From: Rhodobacteraceae bacterium HLUCCA08
Lineage (GTDB): Bacteria; Pseudomonadota; Alphaproteobacteria; Rhodobacterales; Rhodobacteraceae
Length of the DNA: 64,000 nucleotides
Direction of reading: 5' to 3'
Assembly (NCBI GenBank): GCA_001314655.1
Contig: LJSF01000009.1
Coordinates: 1 to 64,000, forward strand
The translations under genes and the position numbers were made by a program. Every line of letters starts with the position of its first letter. Position 1 is the stretch's first letter. Under the pieces are notes generated by a model, which was not told where the DNA came from, did not search any database, and worked only from the letters and a program-made list of their open reading frames with translations. Positions 45,001-54,601 of the stretch are shown here, piece after piece.

Positions 45001-46566
45001 ATGACCCAACATGACCGCCTTTTGATCATAGATTTCGGCAGCCAGGTGACGCAGCTGATCGCGCGCCGCCTGCGCGAGCTGAACGTCTATTGCGAAATCC
45101 ACCCCTACCAGAACGTGACCGATGCCTTTCTGGCCGACTTCGCCCCCAAGGCGGTGGTGTTCTCTGGCGGGCCGGATTCGGTGACGCGCGCAGGCAGCCC
45201 GCGCCCGCCGGCATCGGTCTACGACATCGGCGTGCCGATCCTGGGCATCTGCTATGGCCAGCAGGTGATGATGCAGGACCTGGGCGGCAAGGTGGAGGCC
45301 GGTGAAAGCCATACCGCCGAATTCGGCCGGGCCTGGGTGACACCGGGCGCGGCGCGGATCGACCTGCTCAACGGCTGGTTCATGGACGGCTCCGGGCGCG
45401 AACAGGTCTGGATGAGCCATGGCGACCATGTCTCTGAAATCGCACCGGGTTTCGAGGTTTACGGAACCTCGCCCGGGGCCCCGTTCGCGATCACCGCGGA
45501 TCTGTCGCGCCGGTTCTTCGCGGTGCAGTTCCACCCCGAGGTGCACCACACGCCGAACGGCAAGACGCTGTACGAGAATTTCATTCGCCTGGCCGGGTTC
45601 AAGGGCGACTGGACCATGGGCGCCTATCGCGACGAGGCGATCGCCCGCATCCGCGACCAGGTCGGCGATGCCCATGTGATCTGCGGCTTGTCGGGCGGCG
45701 TCGACAGTTCGGTCACCGCGATCCTTCTGCACGAGGCGATCGGCGACCAGCTGACCTGCGTCTTCGTCGATCATGGCCTGTTGCGCCTGCACGAGGCCGA
45801 GGAAGTGGTCACGATGTTCCGCGACCATTACAACATCAAGCTGATCCATGCCGATGAATCGGACCTGTTCCTGAATGAACTTGACGGCATAAGCGACCCG
45901 GAAACCAAAAGAAAAACCATCGGTCGCCTGTTCATCGACGTGTTCCAGAAACATGCCGACACGATCGAGGGGGCCGCCTTTCTGGCCCAGGGCACGCTTT
46001 ACCCGGACGTGATCGAAAGCGTCAGTTTCAGCGGCGGACCCTCGGTCACGATCAAGAGCCATCACAATGTCGGCGGGCTGCCCGAAAAGATGGGGCTGAA
46101 ACTGGTCGAACCCCTGCGCGAGCTGTTCAAGGACGAGGTTCGCGCCCTGGGTCACGAGCTGGGCCTGCCGGCCAGCTTCATCGGCCGCCATCCCTTCCCC
46201 GGCCCCGGCCTTGCCATCCGCTGCCCCGGCGAGATCACGCGCGAAAAGCTGGACATCCTGCGCAAGGCCGATGCGATCTATATCGACCAGATCCGCAAAC
46301 ATGGATTGTATGACGAGATCTGGCAGGCCTTTGTCGCCATCCTGCCGGTGCGCACGGTCGGCGTGATGGGCGACGGGCGGACCTATGATTACGCCTGCGC
46401 CCTGCGCGCGGTCACTTCGGTCGATGGAATGACCGCCGATTACTATCCCTTCAGCCATGATTTCCTGGGGGAAACCGCCACCAGGATCATCAATGAAGTC
46501 AAGGGGATAAACCGGGTCACCTACGACATCACATCAAAGCCGCCGGGAACGATCGAATGGGAGTGA
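45001..46566 (+). CDS. guaA: GMP synthase (glutamine-hydrolysing)
   Basis: 521 residues. The N-terminal class I amidotransferase has the nucleophile Cys in GICYGQQ and the partner His/Glu in FHPEVHHT. The ATP-pyrophosphatase domain begins with the P-loop LSGGVDSSV, and the C-terminal dimerisation domain ends [14 protein letters not shown]. It converts XMP to GMP. ATG 45001 gives the standard start [15 protein letters not shown]. It heads a four-gene operon; the next gene begins inside its last ten bases. Confidence 0.97.
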   Translation: MTQHDRLLIIDFGSQVTQLIARRLRELNVYCEIHPYQNVTDAFLADFAPKAVVFSGGPDSVTRAGSPRPPASVYDIGVPILGICYGQQVMMQDLGGKVEAGESHTAEFGRAWVTPGAARIDLLNGWFMDGSGREQVWMSHGDHVSEIAPGFEVYGTSPGAPFAITADLSRRFFAVQFHPEVHHTPNGKTLYENFIRLAGFKGDWTMGAYRDEAIARIRDQVGDAHVICGLSGGVDSSVTAILLHEAIGDQLTCVFVDHGLLRLHEAEEVVTMFRDHYNIKLIHADESDLFLNELDGISDPETKRKTIGRLFIDVFQKHADTIEGAAFLAQGTLYPDVIESVSFSGGPSVTIKSHHNVGGLPEKMGLKLVEPLRELFKDEVRALGHELGLPASFIGRHPFPGPGLAIRCPGEITREKLDILRKADAIYIDQIRKHGLYDEIWQAFVAILPVRTVGVMGDGRTYDYACALRAVTSVDGMTADYYPFSHDFLGETATRIINEVKGINRVTYDITSKPPGTIEWE

Positions 46567-46838
46567 TCCGCCTGACCGGCCATATGGATGTGCCCGAGGA
46601 TCGCGTCGCCACGGTCGCCGCGGCCTTGCCCGAACACCTCCGCCTGACCCGGGCGGAACCGGGATGCCTGCGGTTCGACATAGGCCGCGACCCGGCGTGC
46701 CCGATCCGGTTCGAGGTCGACGAGGCGTTCCGCGACCGGGCGGCGTTCGACGCCCACCAGACCCGCGCCGCCGGGTCCGACTGGGCCCGCATCACCGCGG
46801 GATGCACGCGCGTCTACAGCATCACGGAAGACGGATGA
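46557..46838 (+). CDS. YgiN-like antibiotic-biosynthesis monooxygenase (ABM) domain protein
   Basis: 93 residues of a ferredoxin-like dimeric alpha/beta fold: [20 protein letters not shown], then [13 protein letters not shown] and [13 protein letters not shown], the layout of putative quinol monooxygenases. It overlaps the guaA end by ten bases and the next start by four, so it is translationally coupled. Substrate unknown. Confidence 0.85.
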   Translation: MGVIRLTGHMDVPEDRVATVAAALPEHLRLTRAEPGCLRFDIGRDPACPIRFEVDEAFRDRAAFDAHQTRAAGSDWARITAGCTRVYSITEDG

Positions 46839-47488
46839 TCCGCGCCCTGCGGCGCCTTGCGATCTGGCTCGGCGGGCTTGTCGCCGCGGCGTTCCTGGCG
46901 GTTCTGGCCTGGACCTTTCTGTGGCCCATGGACCGCGTCCCGGACCGGGCCGATGTGATCGTCTGCCTAGGCGCCGGGATGGGGCCGGACGGCCGGCTGC
47001 ATGCCCCCGCGATCCGACGGGTCGAAACCTGCGCCGATCTGTGGCGGGGCGGCATCGCGCCACGGGTGGTGTTCACCGGCGGCGTGCGGATCAATGACGG
47101 GCCGGCCGCTGGCGACCAGATGGCCAACCTGGCCATGTCCCTGGGTGTGCCCGCCGATGACATCGTTACGGAAAACAAAGCGCAATCAACGCTTCAGAAC
47201 GCGATCTTCACGCGTGACCTGATCGGGACCACCCCCCGCGTCCTTCTTGTGACCGAGGCCTTCCACCTGCCCCGGTCCTGGGCCTCGTTCCGCTGGGCGG
47301 GGTTCGGCGACATCGCCCTGCACCCTTCCGAACCGGTGCGCCGGGCGCCGGGAACCGACCGGCCGAACCTGCGCATCCTGGGACGCGAGGCGCTGGCGAT
47401 CTGGTTCAATGCCGCGCGGGCAAGCGCCTATGGGCTGGGCGGCCTGGTCGGCCTTCCCGCCGATGCCCGGCTGGTGTGGCTGCACTGA
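46835..47488 (+). CDS. YdcF/SanA family DUF218 membrane-anchored protein
   Basis: 217 residues. A hydrophobic N-terminal helix (LAIWLGGLVAAAFLAVLAWT) anchors a DUF218 domain: DVIVCLGAGMGPDGRLHAPA, FTGGVRINDGPAAGDQM, the conserved acidic ENKAQSTLQNAIF and VTEAFHLPRSWASFR. Family members act in envelope or vancomycin-barrier functions and bind S-adenosylmethionine in one case; the role here is unknown. The start overlaps the upstream stop (ATGA). Confidence 0.88.
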   Translation: MIRALRRLAIWLGGLVAAAFLAVLAWTFLWPMDRVPDRADVIVCLGAGMGPDGRLHAPAIRRVETCADLWRGGIAPRVVFTGGVRINDGPAAGDQMANLAMSLGVPADDIVTENKAQSTLQNAIFTRDLIGTTPRVLLVTEAFHLPRSWASFRWAGFGDIALHPSEPVRRAPGTDRPNLRILGREALAIWFNAARASAYGLGGLVGLPADARLVWLH

Positions 47489-48360
47489 TGTCCGACACCG
47501 CCCGCGCCGCGCTCTGGATGACCGGGGCGATCGTCAGCTTCACCGCCATGGCCGTGGCCGGTCGCGCGGTCAGCCTCGACCTCGATACCTTCGAGATCAT
47601 GCTCTACCGGTCCCTGGTCGGCGTCGTGATCGTGGTGACGATCCTCACAATCACCGGCCGGCTGCACCGGGTCCGCACCCGGCGCCTGGGCGCGCTCGCG
47701 CTGCGCAACCTGGCGCATTTCACCGCCCAGAACCTGTGGTTCTACGCCATCGCGACGATCACCTTCGCCCAGGTCTTTGCGCTGGAATTCACCGCGCCGA
47801 TCTGGGCGATGCTGCTGGCGGTGCCGATCCTGGGCGAAGGGCTGAGCCGTCGCGGCCTGATCGCCGCCGCCATCGGTCTGATCGGGGTGCTGATCTTGGC
47901 CCGCCCGGGCGCCGCGACGCTGTCACCGGGATTGCTGGCCGCGGCGCTGGCGGCTATCGGCTTTGGCCTGACCGCGGTGCTGACCCGGCGCCTGACCCGG
48001 ACCGAAACACTGGCCTGCATCCTGTTCTACCTGACCGTGATGCAGGCGGTCTTCGGCCTGATCTGCGCCGGCTACGACGGCGACATCGCCCGCCCCGAAG
48101 GCGCCGCCGTGGCCTGGCTGGTGTTGATCGGCTGCGCCGGGCTGCTGGCGCATTTCTGCCTGACCAACGCGCTCACGCTGGCCCCGGCCTCGATCGTGAT
48201 GCCGATCGATTTCGCCCGCCTGCCGCTGATCGCGCTTGTCGGCGCGCTGGCCTATGGCGAAGCGCTGCGCGCCCATGTCCTGGTCGGCGCCGCCCTGATC
48301 ATCGCTGCGAATCTGGTCAATATGGGCCTGCTGCGCGCGCCGCGCGTCACCGGCAAGTAA
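47488..48360 (+). CDS. EamA/DMT superfamily transporter
   Basis: 290 residues with ten predicted membrane helices in two EamA repeats (first LWMTGAIVSFTAMAVAGRAV, second beginning LSPGLLAAALAAIGFGLTAV). Members export or import metabolites such as amino acids, nucleotides or S-adenosylmethionine; the substrate is not predictable. ATG 47488 overlaps the preceding stop (TGATG), preferred over GTG 47476. Last gene of the guaA operon. Confidence 0.9.
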   Translation: MSDTARAALWMTGAIVSFTAMAVAGRAVSLDLDTFEIMLYRSLVGVVIVVTILTITGRLHRVRTRRLGALALRNLAHFTAQNLWFYAIATITFAQVFALEFTAPIWAMLLAVPILGEGLSRRGLIAAAIGLIGVLILARPGAATLSPGLLAAALAAIGFGLTAVLTRRLTRTETLACILFYLTVMQAVFGLICAGYDGDIARPEGAAVAWLVLIGCAGLLAHFCLTNALTLAPASIVMPIDFARLPLIALVGALAYGEALRAHVLVGAALIIAANLVNMGLLRAPRVTGK

Positions 48361-48476
48361 CGCCACGGCCGCAAAATGCTCTGACGCCGCGTCATTGATT
48401 GACCGATGCCCGCAGGCCTCCCTACGGTTCATGGCAGGAGGATGCCCCGCCGGGGCCACCACAAGGGACGAGGGAC

Positions 48477-49601
48477 ATGAAAACCACTTTTGGCGCCGGG
48501 GCGGCGCTGTTGTTGACGACCACATCGGCCTATGCGCTTGGCCTCGACCGGTCCGGCCAGACGATCGGCGCCTTGTTCGAAGCGGGCACTTACGCCGAAC
48601 TCAGCTTCGGCTATGTCATGCCGGAGGCTGACGGCACCGATATCGCGGCCCAGCCGACCGGCACCGTGACCGAGGATTACCTGCAGTTCGGCTTCGCCTA
48701 CAAGCAGCAGATCAACGACCAGGTGTCGCTGGCGCTGATCTTCGACCAGCCCTATGGCGCCGACGTCTCCTATCCGGCGACCTCGCCGGTCCTGGGCGGG
48801 ACCGAGGCAAGCGTCGACAGCAACGCGATCTCGATGATCGCGCGCTACGATTTCGGCAACGGGTTCAGCGCCCATGGCGGCGTGCGGTATCAGACGCTCG
48901 AAGCCGACGTGACCTTCGGCGGCCTGGCCTATGGTGGCCTGAACGGCTACAACGCGGCCTTCGATCGCGGCGCGGAATGGGGATATCTGGCCGGCATGGC
49001 CTACGAGCGGCCCGATATCGCCCTGCGCGTGGCGCTGACCTATTTCTCCGAGGTCGATTACGCGCTCGACACGGTCGAACGGATCGGCGCGGCGATCGTG
49101 AATCCCGGATCGACCACCGACATCACCACCCCGCAGGCGATCAATCTCGATTTCCAGACCGGGATCGCCGCCGATACGCTTCTGTTCGGCCAGATCCGCT
49201 GGGCGGAATATTCCGAGGCCCGCGTGTCTCCGGATTTCTTCGGCCCGACCGCGCCCGAACTGGACGGCTCACCGGGCAGCATCACCGCGCTGGACGACGG
49301 GTTCGCCTATTCGATCGGGGTCGGCCGGCGCTTCAGCGACCAGTTTTCGGGCTCGGTCAGCATCGGCTACGAACCCGAGGGCGACGATGATCTGGTGTCA
49401 CCGCTGGCGCCGACCAATGGGCAATATTCGCTGTCGGTCGGCGGCGCCTACACGATGGACAAGTGGGAACTCTCGGGCGGTATCCGCTATGTCTGGCTGG
49501 GCGATGCGCAGCCCGAAACCGGCACGCCGGACGTGGCCCGCGCGGATTTCACCGACAACAGCGCGCTCGCGATCGGGCTGAAGGTCGCCTATACCTACTG
49601 A
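48477..49601 (+). CDS. FadL/OmpP1-like outer-membrane protein
   Basis: 374 residues: signal peptide (ending TTSAYALG), then the FadL-type N-terminal region GLDRSGQTIGALFEAG and a beta-barrel with QFGFAYKQQINDQVSLALIF, YGADVSYP and the C-terminal strand ALAIGLKVAYTY. FadL barrels pass long-chain fatty acids or other hydrophobic molecules. ATG 48477 is preceded by CGAGGG; the frame is open 26 codons upstream without a signal. An intrinsic terminator follows. Confidence 0.88.
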   Translation: MKTTFGAGAALLLTTTSAYALGLDRSGQTIGALFEAGTYAELSFGYVMPEADGTDIAAQPTGTVTEDYLQFGFAYKQQINDQVSLALIFDQPYGADVSYPATSPVLGGTEASVDSNAISMIARYDFGNGFSAHGGVRYQTLEADVTFGGLAYGGLNGYNAAFDRGAEWGYLAGMAYERPDIALRVALTYFSEVDYALDTVERIGAAIVNPGSTTDITTPQAINLDFQTGIAADTLLFGQIRWAEYSEARVSPDFFGPTAPELDGSPGSITALDDGFAYSIGVGRRFSDQFSGSVSIGYEPEGDDDLVSPLAPTNGQYSLSVGGAYTMDKWELSGGIRYVWLGDAQPETGTPDVARADFTDNSALAIGLKVAYTY

Positions 49602-49623
49602 TCCCGACACCGCAGATGCCAAG

Positions 49624-49650
49624 GCCCCGCCACACCAGGCGGGGCTTTTT
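49624..49650 (+). terminator. Rho-independent terminator after the FadL-like gene
   Basis: GCCCCGCC / GGCGGGGC, eight perfect pairs with a six-base loop, followed directly by five T residues (49646-49650). It lies 22 bases after the stop. Confidence 0.92.
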
Positions 49651-49706
49651 CGTGGGGTTTCAAAATCCTCTGGCGCCGCCTTCACGCCCGCGCTAGGCAG
49701 TCGCCC

Positions 49707-50579
49707 ATGATCTATCGGACGGCACAGGATTGGGAAAATGCCCCGCACAAGCGGGTGCTGCTGTTCGCCATGTCGGGGCTGGGCAAGACCCATGTGTCCA
49801 AGATCCTGGCCAAGACCGGCGACTGGTTCCATTATTCGATCGATTACCGCATCGGCACCCGCTACATGGCCGAACCGATCGCCGACAACCTCAAGGCCGC
49901 GGCGATGCAGGTGCCGTTCCTGGCCGAGATGCTGCGCGCCGATGCGATCCATATCGCGCCGAATATCCACGACGATGATCTGACCGCGGTGTCGGCCTAT
50001 CTGGGCAAGCCCGGCGATCCGCGCCGCGGCGGGCTGGCGATGGACGCGTATCGCCGTCGCCAGGCCCAGTTCCGCGCCGCCGAAGAGGCCGCCCTGGCCG
50101 ATACCGGCCATTTCATCGACCGGGCGGCGGCGATCTATGGCTATGCCCATTTCGTCTGCGATACCGGCGGGTCGATCTGCGAATGGGTCGATCCCGACGA
50201 TCCGGCGGATCCGATCCTGACGGAGCTGTCCGCGCGCGCCCTGATGGTCTGGATCGAGGGAACCGAGGAACACACCGCCGAACTGGTGCGCCGGTTCGAC
50301 CGGGCGCCCAAGCCGATGGCCTACCAGCCCGAATTCCTGGACCGCTGCTGGCGCGATTACCTGAACGAAACCGGGCTGTTGGAGCGTGACGTTGACCCTG
50401 ACGCCTTCATCCGCTGGACCTATGCCCGCGCCCTGGCCCATCGCCAGCCGCGCTATGCCGCGATGGCCGGCAACTGGGGCGTGACGATCCCGGCGGCACG
50501 GATCGCGGCGATGCGCGATGCGGCTGATTTCGACGCCATCATCGCCGAGGCCCTTGCGCGGCGGGACCGATCCGCCTAG
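49707..50579 (+). CDS. Small P-loop ATPase/kinase-like protein
   Basis: 290 residues. Walker [17 protein letters not shown] (about 22-37) is followed by a nucleotide-kinase-like layout: [14 protein letters not shown], then [12 protein letters not shown] and [18 protein letters not shown]. It is found as an 'ATPase' in related genomes as far as I recall; no substrate is established. The C-terminal helices carry a conserved-looking [19 protein letters not shown] stretch. It precedes metA by 31 bases on the same strand and may be cotranscribed with it. Confidence 0.8.
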   Translation: MIYRTAQDWENAPHKRVLLFAMSGLGKTHVSKILAKTGDWFHYSIDYRIGTRYMAEPIADNLKAAAMQVPFLAEMLRADAIHIAPNIHDDDLTAVSAYLGKPGDPRRGGLAMDAYRRRQAQFRAAEEAALADTGHFIDRAAAIYGYAHFVCDTGGSICEWVDPDDPADPILTELSARALMVWIEGTEEHTAELVRRFDRAPKPMAYQPEFLDRCWRDYLNETGLLERDVDPDAFIRWTYARALAHRQPRYAAMAGNWGVTIPAARIAAMRDAADFDAIIAEALARRDRSA

Positions 50580-50610
50580 CTGCCCTTCTGCCCAAAACCC
50601 GGACCCGACA

Positions 50611-51561
50611 ATGCCCATCACCCTGCCGCGCAACCTGCCCGCTTTCGGCACCCTCTCGACCGAGGGGGTGATGGTGATGTCCAAGGAACAGGCCAGCCAC
50701 CAGGATATCCGGCCGCTGAAAATCGCGCTGCTGAACCTGATGCCGAAAAAGATCCAGACCGAGACGCAATTCGCCCGGCTGATCGGCGCCACGCCGCTGC
50801 AGATCGAATTCAGCCTGATCCGCATGTCCGACCATGAAAGCCGCAACACCGCGGCGGAACATATGGAGGAATTCTATCGCCCGTTCCGCGCGGTCCGCGA
50901 CGAAAAGTTCGACGGGCTGATCATCACCGGCGCCCCGATCGAACACCTGCCCTTCGAGGAGGTGTCCTATTGGCCCGAGCTGACCGAGGTCTTCGACTGG
51001 ACCCAGACCAATGTGCATGCCACCTTCGGCGTCTGCTGGGGCGGCATGGCGATGCTGCACCATTTCCACGGCGTGCGAAAACACCTGCTGGATCACAAGC
51101 TGTTCGGCTGCTACCGGCACATGAACTTTGCCCCGGAAAGCCCTTACCTGAGGGGATTTTCCGACGATTTCGTCATGCCGGTCAGCCGCTGGACCGAAAT
51201 GCGCCGCCCAGAGATCGAGGCCGCCGGCCTGTCGGTCCTGCTGCATTCCGACGAGGTCGGCCCGGCCCTGGTCGAGGATCCGGCGCATCGGGCGCTGCAT
51301 GTCTTCAACCACCTGGAATATGACAGCGGCACCCTGAACGAGGAATACCAGCGCGACCTGACAGCCAACCAGGTCGCCGGCGCGGTGATCCGGATGCCGG
51401 TCAATTATTTCCCGGACGACGACCCGACGCGGGCGCCGCAGAACCGCTGGCGCAGCCATGCCCATCTGCTCTATGGCAACTGGATCTCCGAAATCTACCT
51501 GACCACCCCCTTCGACATGACCCAGATCGGGATCAGCAGCACCGATCTGCGCCGCAGGTGA
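50611..51561 (+). CDS. metA: Homoserine O-acetyltransferase, MetA family
   Basis: 316 residues. The catalytic Cys is 142 in [10 protein letters not shown], and the His/Glu pair is in [10 protein letters not shown] (about 234/236). Residue 111 in [13 protein letters not shown] is Glu; established work on the family links Glu111 to acetyl-CoA and Gly111 to succinyl-CoA use, so acetylation of homoserine is predicted. This activates homoserine for methionine synthesis. The next gene starts with GTG inside the last four bases. No SAM riboswitch could be found in the short leader. Confidence 0.93.
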   Translation: MPITLPRNLPAFGTLSTEGVMVMSKEQASHQDIRPLKIALLNLMPKKIQTETQFARLIGATPLQIEFSLIRMSDHESRNTAAEHMEEFYRPFRAVRDEKFDGLIITGAPIEHLPFEEVSYWPELTEVFDWTQTNVHATFGVCWGGMAMLHHFHGVRKHLLDHKLFGCYRHMNFAPESPYLRGFSDDFVMPVSRWTEMRRPEIEAAGLSVLLHSDEVGPALVEDPAHRALHVFNHLEYDSGTLNEEYQRDLTANQVAGAVIRMPVNYFPDDDPTRAPQNRWRSHAHLLYGNWISEIYLTTPFDMTQIGISSTDLRRR

Positions 51562-52520
51562 TCGGCTGGGCCGCTCTGGGCCTTGGCGCCGCGGGCCTTG
51601 CGACCCTGCTCCGCGCCCGGGCCCATGACGGCCGCGCGACGCGGGACTTTCCGCCCGAGGGGCAGATCCTCGAGATCGACGGCGTGCCGGTCCATGCCTT
51701 GCAGATGGGACAGGGGCCCGACCTGGTCTTCATCCACGGTGCCAGCGGCAATATCCGCGACGTGACCCATTCGCTGATGCCCCGGCTTGCCACGCGCTAT
51801 CGCGTGACCGCCCTCGACCGGCCGGGGCTGGGCCATACCGGCCGCCTGCCCGGTCATGGCGGCCTGTTCGATCCCGCCGCCGAAAGCCCCGCCGAACAGG
51901 CCCGCCTGTTGCAGGACGCCGCCGCGCGGCTGGGGGTGCAGCGCCCGGTGGTGATCGGCCAATCCTATGGCGGCGCCGTCGCCCTGGCCTGGGCGCTGGG
52001 GCGGCCCGACACCATCGCCGGGCTGGTCAGCCTGGCCGGCGTCGCGATGCCCTGGCCCGGCAAGCTGGGCCTGCGCACCCGGATCATCGGCACGCGGGCC
52101 GGCGGTGCCCTGCTGCCGCCGGTGCTGGCCGCCTGGCTGCCCGACCGCGTGGTGGCCCGCGCGATCGAAGACATATTCGCCCCGCAAGCGCCGCCGCCGG
52201 GCTACATGGACCATATCGGCGCCCCGCTGACCCTGCGCGCGGCCGCGTTCCGGGCCAATGGCCGTCAGGTCAATTCCCTGCGGCCGCATGTCGTGGCGAT
52301 GGCGCCGCACTACCCGGCGTTGCGCCTGCCGATCGAGATCGTCCATGGCGATGCCGACACCACCGTGCCGCTGGAGATCCATTCCGAACCGCTGTCGCGC
52401 CTGGTGCCCGGCGCCCGGCTGACGGTGCTGCCCGGGATCGGCCACATGCCCCACCATGCCGCCCCCGAAGCGGTCGAGGCCGCCATCGACCGCGCCGTCA
52501 CCCGCGCCGGATTGCACTGA
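51558..52520 (+). CDS. Alpha/beta hydrolase
   Basis: 320 residues with a short N-terminal hydrophobic helix ([20 protein letters not shown]). The fold is recognisable from [11 protein letters not shown] (oxyanion loop), [10 protein letters not shown], the nucleophile elbow [10 protein letters not shown] with Ser at about 136, the acid in VHGDADTTV and His in GIGHMPHH. Substrate unknown. It starts with GTG 51558 overlapping the metA stop (GTGA), which points to coupling with metA. Confidence 0.9.
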   Translation: MIGWAALGLGAAGLATLLRARAHDGRATRDFPPEGQILEIDGVPVHALQMGQGPDLVFIHGASGNIRDVTHSLMPRLATRYRVTALDRPGLGHTGRLPGHGGLFDPAAESPAEQARLLQDAAARLGVQRPVVIGQSYGGAVALAWALGRPDTIAGLVSLAGVAMPWPGKLGLRTRIIGTRAGGALLPPVLAAWLPDRVVARAIEDIFAPQAPPPGYMDHIGAPLTLRAAAFRANGRQVNSLRPHVVAMAPHYPALRLPIEIVHGDADTTVPLEIHSEPLSRLVPGARLTVLPGIGHMPHHAAPEAVEAAIDRAVTRAGLH

Positions 52521-52565
52521 CCCGGCACCCCGGCCATAGTGGCCGGACCCAGACCGGAGACCGCC

Positions 52566-53435
52566 ATGGACCTGCCCTACGACGGAGAAATCAGCCGCTA
52601 TTTCAAGCAGGACGCCCCCAAGGCCGTCCGCAAGGAAATCGACGAGCACGACAAGGGCGAAATCCTGTCCACCAACTACCCCTATGACGACCTTTGGAAG
52701 AAATCCGAATACAAGGCCGCGCTGAGGGCCTGCCAGATCGAACTGGTCAAGCTGCAACGCTGGCTCAAGGACAGCGGCGAACGGATCGCCATCGTCTTTG
52801 AAGGCCGCGATGCGGCCGGCAAGGGGGGCACGATCAAGCGGTTCCGCGAATACCTCAACCCGCGCGGCGCCAGGGTCGTCGCGCTGTCGAAACCGTCCGA
52901 AACCGAAGCGACGCAATGGTATTTCCAGCGCTACATCGATCACCTGCCCTCGGGCGGCGAAATGGTGTTCTTCGACCGGTCCTGGTACAATCGCGGCGTG
53001 GTCGAAAAGGTCTTCGACTTCTGCACCGAAGAACAGCGCCAGCACTGGTTCCGACAGGTCGGCCCGTTCGAGAAGATCCTGGTGGACGAAGGCATCCGGG
53101 TCTTCAAGTTCTGGCTGAATGTCGACCGGGCCGCCCAGCTCAAGCGGTTCCTGGACCGTGAGCGCGACCCGCTCAAGCAATGGAAACTGTCCTGGATCGA
53201 TGTCGAGGGGCTCAAGCGCTGGGACGCCTACACCACCGCGATCGCCGAAACGCTGAGCCTGACCCACGACCCCTATTGCCCCTGGACGGTGATCCTGTCG
53301 GATGACAAGCGCCGGGCGCGGGTCAATGCGATCCGCACCGTGCTGCACGCCATCGACTATGACCGCCGCGACCTGAGCCGGGTCGGCGAGGTCGACCACA
53401 AGGTCGCCGGGGGTCCCGAACTCTGGAATGGCTAA
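52566..53435 (+). CDS. ppk2: Polyphosphate kinase 2
   Basis: 289 residues. Walker [17 protein letters not shown] (about 78-93) and Walker B/lid [13 protein letters not shown] (about 138-150) define PPK2. The C-terminal half holds [19 protein letters not shown]2 enzymes phosphorylate nucleoside di- or monophosphates from polyphosphate; the one-domain form here is typically class I or III. The TetR gene starts eight bases before its end, so the two are coupled. Confidence 0.95.
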   Translation: MDLPYDGEISRYFKQDAPKAVRKEIDEHDKGEILSTNYPYDDLWKKSEYKAALRACQIELVKLQRWLKDSGERIAIVFEGRDAAGKGGTIKRFREYLNPRGARVVALSKPSETEATQWYFQRYIDHLPSGGEMVFFDRSWYNRGVVEKVFDFCTEEQRQHWFRQVGPFEKILVDEGIRVFKFWLNVDRAAQLKRFLDRERDPLKQWKLSWIDVEGLKRWDAYTTAIAETLSLTHDPYCPWTVILSDDKRRARVNAIRTVLHAIDYDRRDLSRVGEVDHKVAGGPELWNG

Positions 53436-54045
53436 GAAGGGGTATCATCACGGCGACCTCAAGCGGGCCCTTGTCGACGGCGCCCTGCGGCTGATCGAGG
53501 AAAAAGGACCGACCGGGTTCACCCTGTCCGAAGCCGCGCGCGAAGCCGGGGTGACACCGGCCGCGGTCTATCGCCATTTCGACGGCCGCGAGGACCTGAT
53601 CGCCGAGGCCGCGCGCCAGGGGTTCGAGATATTCGCCGACCTGATGGACTATGCCTATGACAAGGGCCAGCCTTCGGCGCTGGCGGCGTTCGAGGCCTGC
53701 GGCCGCGCCTATCTGGCCTTTGCCCGCAAGTATCCGGGCCATTACGTGGCGATGTTCGAAAGCGGGATCGGCATCCAGCGCACACCGGACCTGCATGCGG
53801 CCGCGACCCGGGCGATGGGGGTTCTGGAACGTGCGGCCGAGGAACTGGCGGCCCATATCCCGGCCGACCGGCGCCCGCCACCGCAGATGTTCTCGGCCCA
53901 TATCTGGGCGATGTCGCACGGGGTGGTCGAATTGTTCGCCCGCGGTTCGCCCGGCACCCGGTCGCCGTTTCCGCCCGAGGACCTGTTGGAATCCGGGATC
54001 GGAATCTACCTGCGGGGTCTTGGCCTGATCCGGCCGGACGAATAG
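53428..54045 (+). CDS. TetR/AcrR family transcriptional regulator
   Basis: 205 residues. N-terminal [23 protein letters not shown] at about 32-51, preceded by LIEEKGPTG. The C-terminal ligand domain includes [17 protein letters not shown], a pattern of TetR_C_33-like (WHG-domain) members. Target genes unknown; position suggests ppk2 and/or the lipid A deacylase gene 39 bases downstream. Confidence 0.92.
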   Translation: MAKKGYHHGDLKRALVDGALRLIEEKGPTGFTLSEAAREAGVTPAAVYRHFDGREDLIAEAARQGFEIFADLMDYAYDKGQPSALAAFEACGRAYLAFARKYPGHYVAMFESGIGIQRTPDLHAAATRAMGVLERAAEELAAHIPADRRPPPQMFSAHIWAMSHGVVELFARGSPGTRSPFPPEDLLESGIGIYLRGLGLIRPDE

Positions 54046-54084
54046 GGTGCGGTCAATTCGGCGAACCAGGATGGTATCAGGGGT

Positions 54085-54597
54085 ATGGATGGAACGCTCG
54101 CGACGATCTATCTGATCGCCGGCGTGTTCGACATGGGGGCCACCCATTGCGCCACTGGCTGTCTGGCGCGGCAAGACGCCGATCGCCGGTTGACGCTGCA
54201 GGCCGGCAGCGTGCTGTTTCAGGACGCGGCGATCGGCGACGAGCTCTATCTGGGCTATGACCTGCGCCAGGCCCGCGGCCCGTTCCAGCCCACGCTGGGC
54301 CTGTCGGTCAGCGACCTGGGCGATACCTGGATCGGGCTGGGGGTGAAGACCCGATTCGAGATCGGTCACGAGGGATGGTTCGCCGAAGGCTCGGTGATGC
54401 CGGGCTATCACGACGCCGGCACCGGACCCGATCTGGGCGGTTCGTTCCAGATACGTTCCAGCCTGGGGCTGGGCTATGAATTCGACAATGGCGGCGCTCT
54501 CAGCCTGTTGTTCGACCATCGGTCGAATGCGGACACGCAATCATTGAACCCGGGAATGGAAACGATATCAATTCGTTATTCCATGGCGTTCGACTGA
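54085..54597 (+). CDS. pagL: Lipid A 3-O-deacylase (PagL-like)
   Basis: 170 residues of an outer-membrane beta-barrel. The C-terminal part carries the PagL active-site pattern: His145 and Ser147 in FDHRSNADTQ and Glu159 in NPGMETISIRY. The H-x-S spacing and the 12-residue Ser-Glu spacing equal those of Pseudomonas PagL (His126, Ser128, Glu140). The family removes the 3-position acyl chain of lipid A. The N-terminus is odd: only a weak hydrophobic stretch (LATIYLIAGVF) instead of a clear signal peptide. Convergent with the ABC operon, four bases apart. Confidence 0.8.
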   Translation: MDGTLATIYLIAGVFDMGATHCATGCLARQDADRRLTLQAGSVLFQDAAIGDELYLGYDLRQARGPFQPTLGLSVSDLGDTWIGLGVKTRFEIGHEGWFAEGSVMPGYHDAGTGPDLGGSFQIRSSLGLGYEFDNGGALSLLFDHRSNADTQSLNPGMETISIRYSMAFD

Positions 54598-54601
54598 TAC
54601 G

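Noticed and set aside
50580-50610. SAM-II riboswitch expected ahead of alphaproteobacterial metA
   Set aside because: Only 31 bases separate metA from the upstream gene and no pseudoknot-like sequence is visible.
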